A stretch of DNA of 64,000 bases, from assembly GCA_037367405.1 (NCBI GenBank), contig JAZKJV010009792.1, positions 62,001-126,000 on the forward strand, in the 5' to 3' direction. This document shows positions 35,561 to 48,900 of the stretch, one piece after another. Position 1 is the stretch's first letter; each line of letters opens with the position of its first letter. The translations under genes and the position numbers were made by a program. This DNA is from Ottelia alismoides (taxonomy: Eukaryota; Streptophyta; Magnoliopsida; Alismatales; Hydrocharitaceae). Below the pieces are notes generated by a model. It had not been told where the DNA came from and did not search any database. It saw nothing but the letters and a program-made list of their open reading frames with translations.

Positions 35561-36643
35561 GCACTTAAAACGCATACAATGAGGGGGTTGCTCTCCCCAA
35601 GACAAGGAATCCATTACGTTTTATTTTTAAGTCAAATAGAGTTAGCAGTCCCGATTTTATTTAAGTTATCACTTTTTTGGGTATTTTCAATGCACGTGCC
35701 TACCGAGGTTCCAATTTCCATTAAGCATCCTAGGTGGTCAAAAACAGAGGGAGAAGTCGGAAAAGCCATGCAAGTCGGAAATCGATGATGCATGCTAAGT
35801 AAGAAGACTTACAGTGCTTCCCAGCTCTCTCCATGCGGGATGCAAAACAGAATTTGAAACCTATGCTTATGCAAATGCAAGTCGAAGAAATCGCCCTAGG
35901 ATAGTAACTGCTATTATCGTGAAGCACCACAAGTCGGTTACTTATCCTTAACCTAAGAGTCCGGTCTTGGCTCACCCCTCCTCTTCTCGACACGCTCGAG
36001 TTCAGGAGTAGCGCTTGATGGGGCTTGCTCACGGCACAGTGGTTAAGAGATAAATGAACCAACTGTTTAGATTTGACTAGGTCCAAAACGCACTATAGGT
36101 ACATGCAAATATATTTAGGGTGTTTGGACCTAATCTATCGGCAAGCAACTCCTAAGCTGGGGCTCATTCACACAAAATAATAAAAATAAAATAAAAACGA
36201 AAAAGCGTCAAAACCGTCGAGGCCCCCCAAGGGAACAATCCCTCGGGCAATGGACCTCGGGAGTCGGAGTGTACCTGTGAGAGTCCTGTATTATTACAAA
36301 ATTCTAAGTGTCACTCTCTCACATGAATATACATAATAAAATCATGTGCATAAAATAAGACTGCCATCTAAAAATTCTCCTTCATCTGCTATTGATGCTC
36401 TCTCCTGTTGGCTAATGTAGAAGAGCCAACTCCACCTTGCTTGGGTGCATTGGTCCTCCTAGGAGGTCCTCCTTTGCTTGGCGGTCCCTCGCATCAAAAG
36501 ACAAACAGAAAGAGATGGTCAGAGCAGTCAATCATTAATATCAACTAAAAATAAAAATCACACAAATAAATAAATGAAGGACATGGACAAAGAATCAAAT
36601 AAATGAACAAATAAGCACTCAAAATCATACAAAATCCGTTGCC
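35561..36643 (-). mobile_element. Level 3 leader (5' untranslated region)
   Basis: The minus-strand leader follows the PBS. It contains a block at 35577-35603 that matches the level 2 leader at 44334-44360 (TTGGGGAGAGCAACCCCC). Such a conserved leader hairpin would be a natural place for RNA dimerisation or packaging, which is an inference. There is no protein-coding signal. Confidence 0.6.
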
Positions 36644-36661
36644 TCCCCGGCAACGGCGCCA
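36644..36661 (-). promoter_or_regulatory. Primer-binding site of level 3 (tRNA-Asp)
   Basis: The minus strand reads TGGCGCCGTTGCCGGGGA two bases after the LTR end, complementary to the 3' end of plant tRNA-Asp. It is identical to the level 2 PBS and is typical of Athila-type elements. Confidence 0.9.
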
Positions 36662-36663
36662 TT

Positions 36664-39600
36664 TGATGACAGGGAATTTGCCAAGGTCGTATCTTTCCAC
36701 AAGCGGAGAGACAGTCGCTGAGTTGACCTCAGACAGATTCCCAAATCGATCAACAATTAACCCACAATAATTATATGCAATGAATATCCAAAAATGTGGA
36801 GTTAAAATTTATTATAACTCTACATGCAAATGTGTATAGGTGTAAGCACAGGTAGAGGTCGAACACTGGGAGGCGAATGGTTGTATGTAATGTATCGTTC
36901 AATTATTCAATCAATTGTGCATGTCCTTTTATTGTTTTAGTGGGTTTTAGGTTTTGTAATTTTTTTATTATTATTTTTTTTTTTGTTTTTATAATTTTTA
37001 TTTTGATTTTATATTTTATACTTTTTTTTTATTTTCTTTTCTTTTTATATTATTAATTATATAAATCTATATACTATATATATATAAAGAGATATATATA
37101 TATGAGAAGAGAGAGAGAGGTAATATAGAATATATATATATATTTAGAAGCATAAAAACTTATATATAGACTTATATTTTTAACTCTTTTTTTTTATTAT
37201 TATTTTTTTTATATTTCTAATTTTTATGTATTTTTCAATTCAAAAATGTCCACAATATAGGACTAATTAAATAGCCGTATATAATTTGGGTTTTTAAAAA
37301 TACAAAATAAACTCCAAAATTACCCAAATCAATTTTAATATAGTAATAATAATACATAGATAATTATAAAAGATAAAAATATATTTTTGGATTTTTTAGG
37401 ATTTTTCTAATTTTTTTGTTGGATTTTGGGGCTTTCTGATTTTTTTTAATTTTCTTTTTCATATTTTTAGGGTTTTTCATTTTCTGGACTCAATATAGAT
37501 ATAAATACATCATATATAATTTTTTTGGAATTTTTCAAAAACATTTTCTAATTTTTTTTTGTATTTTCTAATTTAGACAGTACAAAAATGGCTTCTTTTT
37601 CATTTTTAATAATTAGGAAAAATGCAAAAAATGCAAACTAAAATATGGGCGTGAACAAGCATGGCATGGAGCATCTACCCTAATTTTTGTGGATTTTTAG
37701 AAGCCTTCTAGGTATTTTTAATAAATAGATAAAGAGACAAAAATAAATTAAGCCTGGCAGGGGCATTTTTGCAAATAAAATACATAACAGGGGCTCAGGT
37801 GCAAAAATACCTACTGGAATAAACATTTATTTTAATTTTTAGCACTAATTTACAATTACAAAACCCGCCAGGGGTTGCATGCAAAATACCCGCGCCTCAC
37901 GTGGGACTACACGTGAGGTAAGGAAGGACCTAAACGTAAATAAATGTAAGTTCAAGGGTCCTTCGGCAAAATAAACATTTATTTTACAACTGACAATTTT
38001 ATTTACAACACTAAATATTAAATACAAAAATGCGGGGGACAGGATATGCAATTTACCCCTAAAAGAGGCGCTATCCGACGGCTGATCTCCGTTCACTTGA
38101 CACGTGGCGCCTCCACGTGCGCCGATACCCCTTCGCCGATGAAGCGCTAGGATTAGATCTCAGGGCTGAGATCTACGGTGGCAGCTCGCTTCATCTGACG
38201 ACTCTGGTTCAATCTGGGACCTGTTCTTCATCCGACGGCTGGGAAGCTAAGAGCAGGAAGAGGGAAGAAGGCTGTGATGGCCGGGCTCCCTCGTCCTCGA
38301 TCTCGCTCTCCAGGCGTCCTTCGAGGCTTCCGGAGGTCCTAGGAGCTTCCTGGCAGGTGGCTGAAGGTTCTGGAGTGGTTGGATCGAGCGGAGACACACC
38401 GGAGCGCCACCACGAAGTCGGAGAAGACGTGGGGCTCCAGGTGCCTCCGGCGACTTCTGGATGTGTCTCCTGGAGCTACATTAGGCTCCTAACCTGCAAG
38501 GAAAACTCACGCGGCTCGAGGCGATTCTCCTCGGCCCACAAACTGAAGCTGTTAGCATGGAAATGGGTGAGGTGGCGATGCTCCGGCGAAGCGGCGGAGT
38601 CGAGCATCGATTCGCGAATCCAGGAGAGGATCCGGTTGGCCAAGGTGATTAGGAAGTGGAGAAGGCGTAGGGGAACGAAATGGAGGTGAAAGCGGGTCGG
38701 AGAACGGTCGGGAACATGATGAAAAGCTCGCCAGAGCGGAGCTCCGGCGAACTACGAATCGCCTAAACTACGCTACACTAGTGATCTAAATGCATAATAA
38801 AAGACTGGAATAAAATGCTGGAATGAAAACCTATCTAAAAATCATAAACGCGCAGCTCGTACCTGGCGAAACACCAGGGAGCAGAGACCTCGCCGGAGCG
38901 ATGGCCGTGGGTGCAACCTCCGCCATCTCCAACCGATTCAAGGTGCCGGCGGCATCCCCCTGTCACGAGGAGGGTACCTGGGACCGAATGCAAGGAAGAA
39001 AATGGAGGAAAATTGACCAAACTTGGGAGGAAGGCGGAGGTTCCTTATTTATAGACGAAAAGGGCACCCTTATTGATCGGGCCATAGCGGGCGATACGGG
39101 CTATGTACAAAGAATCCAAGAGGACGGCGTGGGAGAGGGATGTACAGGGAATAAAATCCGTGAAGGATTCGATGGCGATTGATGGACGAATCGAGCGGCC
39201 AAAAGGCAAGAAGATGGGGGACAAGACAGTTCAGACGTACTGCAGAGGCTGAGGAGGCAGTTGACCCGGGGTCAACTCGGGCCAAGCCCTGATTGGTCCG
39301 CCTAGGCCGCAAGAAGACAAAACAGGCTGGAAAATAAAGAATGAATTATTTAAAATAGTAAATGAGTTTATTATTTTTTTAAGTATAAAATAAAAATGTT
39401 TATTATTTTACGTAGTATTTATCTATGATTTTTATTTATTTTTATGAATTATTTTATTATGGTTTTATTAAAATAATGTGTATATGTATGTATTTTATAT
39501 GTATTTTTTGTATATTTTATTTTTACTTTATTTATTTTATTTATTATTTTAGTTTCCTATTTTATAATTTTATAACTTATCTTTGTGAGTATAAATATAT

Positions 39601-40651
39601 TTTTATTTCATTTTTAAGATTTTATTTACATTTTTAAATAAATAGATGTATGTGTATGTATGTATACTTATGGGTATTTTTACCTATATATATTATATAC
39701 ATTTTATTTATTTAATGAATTTTATTTGTTTTTATTTTGGATTTGTATTTTTAATAAGTTATGTGTAATATATATATTTTAGAAAAATATAGATGAATAA
39801 AATAATTAAAGAATGTTTTCCCCTTTATTTATATACACATGGGTAGCATAGGTATTTTGCCTAGGTATTATCTAGGCTTATTTTATTTTTGAAATTTCTT
39901 TTTTGGCGTTCTTTTAATTTTAATATGTACATGTATTATAAATATTATTTATAAAATTCTAAAAATATAATTTTGTACAGATAATAATTGTTGAATAAAA
40001 TGAATATTTAAATCGGGCACTATATACAATGAGGGTCAAAAACCTATCTTCCACAGATGGTCTCCAAAAATGGTGAAACCAATTTTACAAAATAGTTTAT
40101 GGAATGCTATATACAATTAAAGGTGAGTTTGGGTGATTTGGAGTTTTTATTTGCAAGATATGGGCCTGTGAAGTTGAGATTTTTGCTTTTTATTTTGTGT
40201 ATAAAATGTACACTGAGTATTATTTTTGTGCAAACTCAATTTTGTATTTTTATTTACATTATTTTCTACAACTTTCATAGACAAAGTTTCTTTATTTGAT
40301 GATTAAATAATTATGTACAAAATAGGTGTCAAAAATACAAAAATGAATGAATAAATAAATGAGGTATTTATCGTATTTTGGCCCTTATCTCCCCCTACTT
40401 TATTCCTTGTCGACCAATTCCATGCTGGCCTTGGTCTCGGGGTTAGGGTCATAAAATATTTGTAATATTTTATTCCTTTTTCTTTTCTTCCCTTTATTCT
40501 ATAATTTTGGCATTAAAAACCTTATTTTATGTATAATTAATACAATAAATAATAGATGCTAATATGAACAAATTAATGCTATTTACATGCATTTGCTGGG
40601 GTTTTTAAGGCCAAAATGATAGAATAAAGGTGATGAAATGGAGATTCATCA
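36664..40651 (-). repeat. Level 3 LARD, 5' LTR
   Basis: This 3988-bp LTR is nearly identical to 25871-29862. It is bounded by the PBS on its left and by the GATCC duplication and resumed level 2 LTR on its right. The open frames at 38117-38689 and 38823-39182 repeat those of the other LTR. Confidence 0.93.
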
Positions 40652-40656
40652 GATCC
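40652..40656. repeat. Target duplication GATCC, right copy
   Basis: Matches 25866-25870. Confidence 0.9.
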
Positions 40657-43120
40657 CGCACCATATATATCGTCGTCACCGGCGACCTAATTCTACCATC
40701 TTTGGATCTTCCCCTCGGTGCCTGTGACCTCCTCCGGAGTCCCTGAGTGACACCCGTGGTCTTGGGAGTTGCAGTGAGGCCTGGGAAGCGGGAGCCACTG
40801 ATCCGGTGGTTAGCTCCGCCGTGCGCCGCCGCGAGCGTGCTGAGCTCGGGGAGTCGACGGCCCCTTGCAGGCAACGATCGGGAGCTTCTTGAGCTTCAGC
40901 CCAGTCGATTACACCCGCCAGGTAGCTTCTTTAGACCGTAGATTAGTGTAGGATTAGATTTTTCGATTTCTGGTAGTTTAGCTCCGCTACCTCCGCCTGC
41001 CGACTCCGACCACCCATTCATCCCTCCGACACCACCTCCACGTCCACCAGACCTTTCTCCACCTTCTCCGACCCTTCACTCCCCCTGACTCGCCCCGGAG
41101 CAGGGTATCGGCTCTCACCCTCCGCCGCTCGCCGGAGAGCCTCCATAGCGCCTCATCTTTCACCTTCCGCCCGCTCTGACGGGTCGAGACAGTTTGCCCT
41201 CGACCCAGTTTTCTTCCTGTGCAGGTGTCTAGGCCATTCGACCTCATCTGGAGGTCGAGTCTTCAGAGCACAGGGGCTCCCGTTCGTCCACGTCGCCGGA
41301 GCTCTCTGGAGCTCCTCGCTTTCATCGGAGCAGCGCATCAGGTGCGGAGCTTCACGGCGAAGCTTCCCCGCACCTCAGGAGCATCAGGCGAGGTCCATCG
41401 TGCACGCAGAGGGCCGGCAAAGCTCGCCGGCCGCCAGTTCTTCCAGCAGCCTCGTCGACCGTCAGATCTTCCTCAGCGCCCCAGTTGTCATCTGATCCAT
41501 CCATCCTAGGCGTGGCGTCACCGTCCGATCATTGCGAGGACAGATCTGGACCATCCGCTCGGAGGAAGAGGAACCAGCACGCCTCGTTCGTCAGATCTGC
41601 CACGTGCCCTCTTCTCCTCCGTCGATACACCAAGGGCTTAGCCTCCAGAGTACCAGCACCGTTCGATCTCCACGTGGAGAGCCTCCGCCCGTTCGATCAG
41701 GCCGAACGTTTTCAAGGTTAAGGCGCCTTCGTTCTCGATCGTTGAATCTGACACGCGTCACACATCCGGCCATCGACATTAATAAAAGGGGTAAATAACT
41801 CTTAGGCCCCTTTAGTTTCTGTCTTTACTATTTAGTACTGTAAATACCTAGTTCAGTTCTTCTACTTTTGTAAATTTTGCATTGAGGACCTTATCTTTTA
41901 TGTGAATTGCATTTATACCCCTGCCAGTGGTGAACATGTGCATCGACACGTGGTATTTTGGTACATTTGCATGTTTGGCCCTGTGTTTTTGGCTTGTTAA
42001 GTTTTGCTTTTATAGAAATAGGAATTGCAATTAGGTCCCCCCAAGCCTGAGTCACGTGTATCGTGCGTGGCCCAGGGGGTAATTTGCGTTCCTACCCTTA
42101 TATTTTCCGAGCTTGTTACCCCAGGGACCCAGAACTTTACTATAATTGCAAAGAGGTCCCTGTGCACTGTTGTTTCTTTTTATTTTTGAATAAAATAACA
42201 AAAATATCCTAAAAAATCCAACGAAATTGGACACATGGCTCCTGCCACAGTGTAAAATTTTCGAGGATTTTTGAGGACATTTTTGTTTTCATTTGATATT
42301 TTTAAAAAATAAAAAACACTTAATTTTGCTACTGTCTAACTTTAAAAACCCCAACAAAATATTAAAACTCATTTAAAAATTCCACAAAAATTGTCTACTG
42401 TTTGGTTTGCTTAGCTTGATTTTCTAGCCAATTTTGGCTATTTTTCATTATCTAAAACACCTACAAATTGAAAAACACCTAAAATCTTATAAAAATTCTA
42501 GTAATTAAACCAAAAATCCAAAAATAATAAAATAGGTGCCTAAATTTTCCTTATTTTATTCTCTTTACAGGAAAATTACCTCCCAGCTATTTTGGGGCCA
42601 TCTAGATATGTTATCTAGGCCCTTTTAGCTCGGCTGGACAGTACCTACTGTTTTAGTCACTTTTTGATTTTTAGAAAATTAAATAATCATCAGAAAATTC
42701 TCAAAAATTCACCAAAAACACTAAAAATTATAAAACACATAAAAATATTTTTGTTTGAATTTTTGGTTGATTTTTATTGCTTTTAATAATTTGTTGAAGT
42801 GTGTGTTTATTTACTTTTCTTATATTCTTAATTCATTAAAAATCCAAAAAAATATTAAAAATTAAAAACCACCAAAATTTTTTGCTTCTTTTATTTTTAT
42901 TTCTCTTTTTGACTACTTCGTAGGCCGAGAGGCCAACCCATGCTCCTTGTGTCCGACCCTGGTCGCTATACCAGGTTAATCTAATAGCGAGACCACTTTC
43001 GTGTTTTGATTGATTTTATCTATCTTGGTGGTCTACTTTTTCTTGATTGAGCACACTTGATCGTGTGGGTCGCAACGACCGATTTAGCACCTACACCCTA
43101 GCCTTCAGGTTCGCTCATCA
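40657..43120 (+). repeat. Level 2 Athila-type element, 5' LTR, second part
   Basis: It continues the LTR begun at 24678 and matches about 54767-57207. Together the two parts are about 3657 bp. It starts with a GC-rich block that has 'caccatatatatcg' at 40660-40672, a TATA-like candidate that level 3 landed next to. It then runs into an AT-rich half and ends GCTCATCA. One difference is a 22-23-bp segment near 41580-41600 that the 3' LTR lacks. Confidence 0.92.
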
Positions 43121-43123
43121 GAA

Positions 43124-43141
43124 TGGCGCCGTTGCCGGGGA
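43124..43141 (+). promoter_or_regulatory. Primer-binding site of level 2 (tRNA-Asp)
   Basis: TGGCGCCGTTGCCGGGGA lies three bases after the 5' LTR. It is an exact 18-base match to the complement of the plant tRNA-Asp 3' end, as in Athila elements. Confidence 0.92.
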
Positions 43142-44646
43142 GCACGGCTTAGTAGTTTTTTATTTTATTTTATTTTTCGTTTTTGTTTTCGCGGCTTTTC
43201 GCGGCTCTTTCAGAGCTCGCGGCTTTCTCGCGGCTTTTGTCTATATTTTATTTTGTTTTATTTTGTTTTATTTTCTTTTCTCTTGTTTTTGTTTTTGTTT
43301 TATTTTGAGTGTTTATTTTATTTTGCATTCTTGCATATATACCCTCACTTTCATTTTCATTTATTTTCCTTATTATTTGATTACTTTGGACTGACCACTT
43401 GTCTCTGTTTCTTACGAGGGCCCGAGGACCTCGCGGAGGCGACTTTCGAGGAGCCGACGCAACCGCAGGACTTGGAGGCGGCTCCCTTCTGTACGGAGCC
43501 GCAGGAGAGAGCGAGAGAGAGAGAGAGTTGAGTGGGTGAGGTGTAGATTAGGTTTTATTTTGATTATTATTGTAATAATACATATACTCAGAGACTGGAC
43601 TTGTGGACTCTTGGACTTAGCGGGTCTGTTTCGCCGAGCACCGGTGTGCTCGGGGGACCCTTAGGGGCTTTTCGCGGCTTTTTTTACGCGGTTTTCTTTT
43701 CTTCTCTTTTTACTGCCTTTTCTGGTGTTTACGCGGTTTTTCATCGAGCCCCTAGACTTAGGATTTTCTCTTGCTTGTGCCGTAATTAGTAGGGTCCCCG
43801 CACTTAATTATCTGCCTGTTCCTATAGTGCGCTTAATTGGACCTACTAATAATCAATTAATAAAAATAATCGACTCATCTCCTTCGTAGCCTACGTGCCG
43901 CAGTCCACCCTGTAAAGCGCTTTCTCCTACCCCCGATTTGTCGGGCAGAGGAGGGGTGGGCCAAGACCGGACCCTTTGGCTTGGAGGTCGGTGACCGATT
44001 AGACGGTTCTGCGAGTAGAAATTGCTGATCTAGGACTCGGTTTTTCCCGCTGCATCATTTAAGTAGTTTATTTCCTGTCTTTAAATTCTGCGCGGATCAC
44101 TTGCATGTAGAGTGCTGGAGGCAAGGTACGCATTTCTATCTCAGCATGCATCATTGATTTCATCGCGCATCGGCTTTTTCGTCTTCTCCCCCCTGTTTTG
44201 CATTAAATAACCAGGAGAACCGAAAAATTCGTTAGGCCTTTGTTTTTATTTGAAAAATATTAAAAAGAAAAACCATAAAATTGGGATTGGCTAAAACTAT
44301 TGACCCTAAAAGACACTTCACTTAAAAATTTGTCTTGGGGAGAGCAACCCCCTCATTGTTTGGTTTGATTGCGCGAGAGAGTGACCCGCACCCTAGGTAG
44401 AGCCCTCCGGTGTTATTCTCGACTGATTACCGACTCTTCCGTGTGGGCCAGACAGTTGGGGTAGCATCGGGTATCCTAAAAGGTCACGTAAGCGCTCTGA
44501 TATCTTGTGTGTTCACCTAATAAAAATTGACAAGATAATTTGACCGAGCTTTTACGGTCTTCAGCTCGCGTTGCGTTGGTGAACCGGGGGTTTGCATTTT
44601 GATCATAGTTTCTCCAGATCTCATCCGCACTACTCGCCAGATCAAG
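43142..44646 (+). mobile_element. Level 2 leader (5' untranslated region)
   Basis: This is about 1.5 kb between the PBS and the first gag ATG. A T-rich stretch with 'ttttattttg' runs is at 43160-43380. The leader block shared with level 3 is at 44334-44360. Small frames here have no recognisable domain. Long leaders are usual in Athila elements. Confidence 0.6.
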
Positions 44647-45948
44647 ATGATGGGTAGACGCTCTCTTAGGTAGCCTCTGGCTGCACCGCTCTCGGGCACG
44701 TCTACCCGATCATCTAGGTTGGCCCGCGAGAGCCGAGACCAGCTCTCCGAGCCCGAGTACGACTCCGCCCTGTTCCCCCTCGACCCCCTTTCTTTCGGAC
44801 CTGAGCGACATGAGCCCGAGGAGAGATTAGCAGAATTGACAGCACCTGAGTTGGGCTCATTTGATTTTGCAGACGTCATGGCCGACAGTTCTGAGGATCG
44901 CTCCCGTCAGCCTGAGCACTTCGTATTGGATCAGGGAGCGATCAACTCCACCCTGATCGCCTCGTTAGAGACCGTCCAGCAACAGCCGAGGGATCAGGGA
45001 GCATTCATGATCGACATGAGGAGAGAGATGGAGCAGATGAGAGCAGAGCGAGAGCAGAGGAGAGAGGGACCGAGGATCCCAGATGATGCGGATGCAGCAG
45101 CCGTAGCAGCAGCCGCCGCAGCCGCGGTCGGAGGACCACCGAGACCGATGCGGGAGTTACACAACCCCGGATCGACGCTGACGCACCACTGGGTAGTACT
45201 TCCAGCGATCGTGGGGGACTTCAAGTTTCCCCCGAACACTTTGCAGCTACTCCCCCGCTTCCACGGACTCGCGACAGAGGAGCCCCATCTCCACCTCCAG
45301 GAGTTCTTGATGATATGCAGCACTGTCCACGACCGTCAGGTGGACCAGGACACGATCAGGATGATCGACTTCCCCTTCTCTCTAGCAGACAGAGCAGCCA
45401 CCTGGCTGAAGCATCTGGGGAAGTTTGTTTACACCTGGGAGCAGCTCCGCACCGAGTACTTGAACAAGTACTATCCACTCGGGCGGACGAATGCAGCGAG
45501 GGCCCTGATCAGCAACTTCTCCATGCTCCCCAACGAGCAATTCCACGAGGCATGGGAGAGGTTCCGTGAGCTCACAGACCGATGCCCGCACCACGACATT
45601 TCGAAGCCGAACCTTGTGCAGAGCTTCTTCAGCGGGTTGACACCAGAGCTCCAGGGCCTGGTGAATGCTTCTTGCGGCGGGTCCTATTTCGCCAAGGACC
45701 ACGACCAGGTCTGGGCCATCTACGAGGAGATGGCCGAGAATTATATGGTGATGTCCCAGACCTGGTTGTACACTCAGGGGAGACCCCAGCAACAGCCAGG
45801 ACCCGTGCAGTACCAGAGGATAGCACGGGTCGATGCCGGTCCATCCAGTTCATCCGCAGTTGCAGCATCACAGGCAGAGTCGTCCGCTGCGGATATGGGT
45901 ATCATCAGTGAGAAGTTGGACCGGATGGAGCTGACCGAGAAGAAGTAG
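44647..45948 (+). pseudogene. gag: Level 2 gag (Athila-type), with early stop
   Basis: An in-frame ATG ATG pair at 44647 is followed after a few codons by TAG at 44671-44673. The frame then stays open from 44674 to a second TAG at 45946-45948; the next in-frame ATG is at 44878. The retrotransposon gag (capsid) domain covers roughly codons 145-340 of the frame counted from 44719: HWVVLPAIVG, then FPPNTLQLLPRFHG, EEPHLHLQEFL, FSLADRAATWL and QSFFSGLTPELQG. An alanine run precedes it, encoded by imperfect GCN repeats. Capsid protein would form the virus-like particle that packages the RNA. The TAG at its end is in frame with the next ORF and lies within a heptad-like stretch, so it is probably a mutation, though readthrough cannot be excluded. 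Confidence 0.88.
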
Positions 45949-48900
45949 TGCCAGGGAATCACGCAGATGGAACAGATGGCACAGACTCTGAGCGACATGA
46001 AGACCCAGCTCATATGTCTCCAGGAGGCACAGACGGCTTCCCAACCCCGTCTTCAGTCGCGAGGCGATACCGACGGCAGCAGCAGCTCGTCCCAGCGCTC
46101 CAGCTCCTTTCAGCAGCCTAGACAGGTTCACCTTGTACAGGCGGAGCCGTACCACCAGCAGCAGCCCACCTACCAGACACCACCATCTCCAGACTTGCAG
46201 ATGGTGGTATACCAGCCGGATCAGCCTCTGGCAGTACTCCCGCCAGCCCCATACGATGCAGAGCCGTTGATGGATGTCAACGGGATTTGGTATGACTGCC
46301 CCCAGCCTGGGATCCGACGGGACCATCCCGGATTCAGGTGGGGGAGTGGAGGTACCCAGCCCCAGCAGCAGTCATCCGGTCAGGGAGGGCAGTATGGCCA
46401 GCAGAGGGATCACCAGCCGCAGCAGCAGCCCCCAACCTATCAGTCACACCGGCAGTCGTCCTTCGTTCCTCGTCCCTATCAGCAGCAGGGACAGCCTTGG
46501 AGACGTGAGCAGCAGGATCACCCACCACACCAGCAGCAGCATCCTTCCTCCTACCCCTCTCAGCAGCACCAGCAGCAGTTCCAGCAGCCTCATTACCAGA
46601 GAGGCTACCGGTCGGGCTCCCATGAGAGCCCTGCCTTGGATGACATAGCCCGCCTCCTCACGGACCAACAGACTACCTTTAGACGGGAGATGGACGAGTT
46701 CCGCCAGGAGATGCAGGACCTTGTGAGAGGGAAGGCCGCCATCCCTGCACAGATAGAGCCGAACCCCAATAGCCTCAAGAGGAAGTCTGAGCAGGTAGTT
46801 CACACTGAGCACGCCACTCCTAGTGATCCATTTGATGATATGTCTTCGGATCTATTTGATGCTGATTTTGTTACACTTAGGAGCGGTAGAGCACCAGCAG
46901 GCGGTGCCTCATCTGAGCGACGGCACGAGGATCCACCCAGGGCGCCAGATGAGGAGGAGGAGAGCGGTACTGATGCCGCGCACGATGATGACGGTGGTAC
47001 TGATGCCACCAAGGATGCTGATTCCACCGGCGGTACTGAGGCCGCCGCTTCACCAGTTCGAGGAGGTGGTGCTGACGCCACCAGAATAGCCGAGCCAGCC
47101 CGCGGTACTGAGGCTGCGAGACGTCCAGCAACAGCAGAGCCAGCCCATGGTGGTACTGAGGCCACCGGTGTTCATATAGATAGAGATGTTGTTTTTCCTC
47201 ATGCTGATGTATCTCAGAACACTGTTTTGAATAAAGGAAAAGGTTTAGTTTCTTCTGGTCCCACTGTGGTGATTGATGTATGTGCGTATTCGGCCTTCGA
47301 GCCGTCTAGGCCTTTTACTAGTCCTTCATCTGCGAAGGACCCTGTGATCCCCTTCCCTAGAGCCCTTCAGATGGGGAAGGGGAAGAAAAGAGAAAAGGAC
47401 CCAAAAAAGAGAGAGCAGGAGGAGTTCAGCCAGAGCATGATCGACAGATTTCACATACAGCTGACCCTTCAGGAGGCTTTGCAGCACATCCCCCTTCTTC
47501 AGCGATCTTTGAGAGATAGGACCACAGTCAGGAGGAGGAGGAGGAACCGCCATTCAGAGATACATGTGCTGACGAAAGCCACGTGCTTCGCAATCCAGAA
47601 CCGTCTGCCAGCCAAGAGGCCAGATTCAGGAGCCCCGTATGTCAGATGTCAGATTAGTGAGCAGAGGTTCGACCGTACTCTATTGGATAGCGGATCGTCG
47701 ATCAACCTCCTTCCGGCAGCCCTTCTCGACCGCTTCGAGTTGGGCACTCTTAGACAGAGCAGGACAGTCCTTCAGTTTGCTGATCGATCTGTCAAGAGGT
47801 CGAAGGGGTTGTTGCGAGACGTTATCGTCACTATTCAGGGCCTGCAATTCCCCGTGGACTTCGTAGTGTTGGACATGGAGATCCTTGATTCAGTGGCCGA
47901 TACCCCCATCATCCTCGGTCGTCCGTTCTTGGCCACAGCCAAGGCGGTGACTGATCATGACAGCGGGAAGGTATATTTTCGCGTCGAGGGCAAGAGTGTA
48001 CAAATAGAGACGATCGAGGACTACAGAGCCAGAGAGAGAGCATGCTCAGAGACCAGCACAGACACAGAGCAGCTGACAGATGTCGGGTTAGACATCCACC
48101 AGGACTGTGATTTTGTGATCACAGATGATGAGGCAGCATGGGCAGACCCTTCAGCACAGGCCATCCTCTCATTTCCAGACACCACTGACGTAGAGATGAC
48201 AGCAGAGGAGAGCTTGGAGAGCACAGCCCTGGTCCAGGATACTACAGAGGCAGCAAAGCCGGTTCTCGACCGCGACACGACTTTTAGTGATGGTGGTGCT
48301 GAGGCCACCTTGTGTGACAGTGGTGCTGATGCCACCTTATTTGATGCAGATCCCTCGGATTCAGAGTCTGATTGGGCAGATTGTGATGACCAGATGCCAG
48401 ACCTGAGTCCACCTGAGCCTACAGATGAGGAGGAGATAGAGGCAGAGCAGATCAGAGACAACACAGTTGAGCAGCCTCCTCCAGATCCAGTTTGCGAGAG
48501 CTCGCATTCTTTCTCCCACGCAGATTTGGCAGATTTAGCAACATTCACGCACCTTCTTCCGAGACCAGATTTGCCAGCACCCAGCTGTCCAGAGCTGAAG
48601 CCGCTCCCTACTTCGCTGAAGTATTGGTTCCTTGCGGGCAAACCTGAGATGTACCCAGTCATCATCTCCGCCGATCTGACTGGAGAGCAGGAATCCCGTT
48701 TGATGGGGGTTCTTGAAAAGAACCGCAAGGCAATCGGATGGAGCGTAGCAGATCTCCATGGGAATAGTCCATCAGTGTGCTCCCACCATATTTATCTCGA
48801 GGAGGGGGCGAAGCCGTCGCGTGAGTTCCAGCGGCCACTGAACCCCAACCTGAGAGATGTTGTGATGAAGGAAATATCAAAATGGTGGAGTGCAGATTTC

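Noticed and set aside
36644..36661. Possible tRNA-Asp gene piece
   Set aside because: Only the 18-base complement of the tRNA 3' end is present, next to an LTR. It is a primer-binding site.
45582..45911. Alternative frames across gag
   Set aside because: Shadows of the real gag frame in GC-rich coding sequence.
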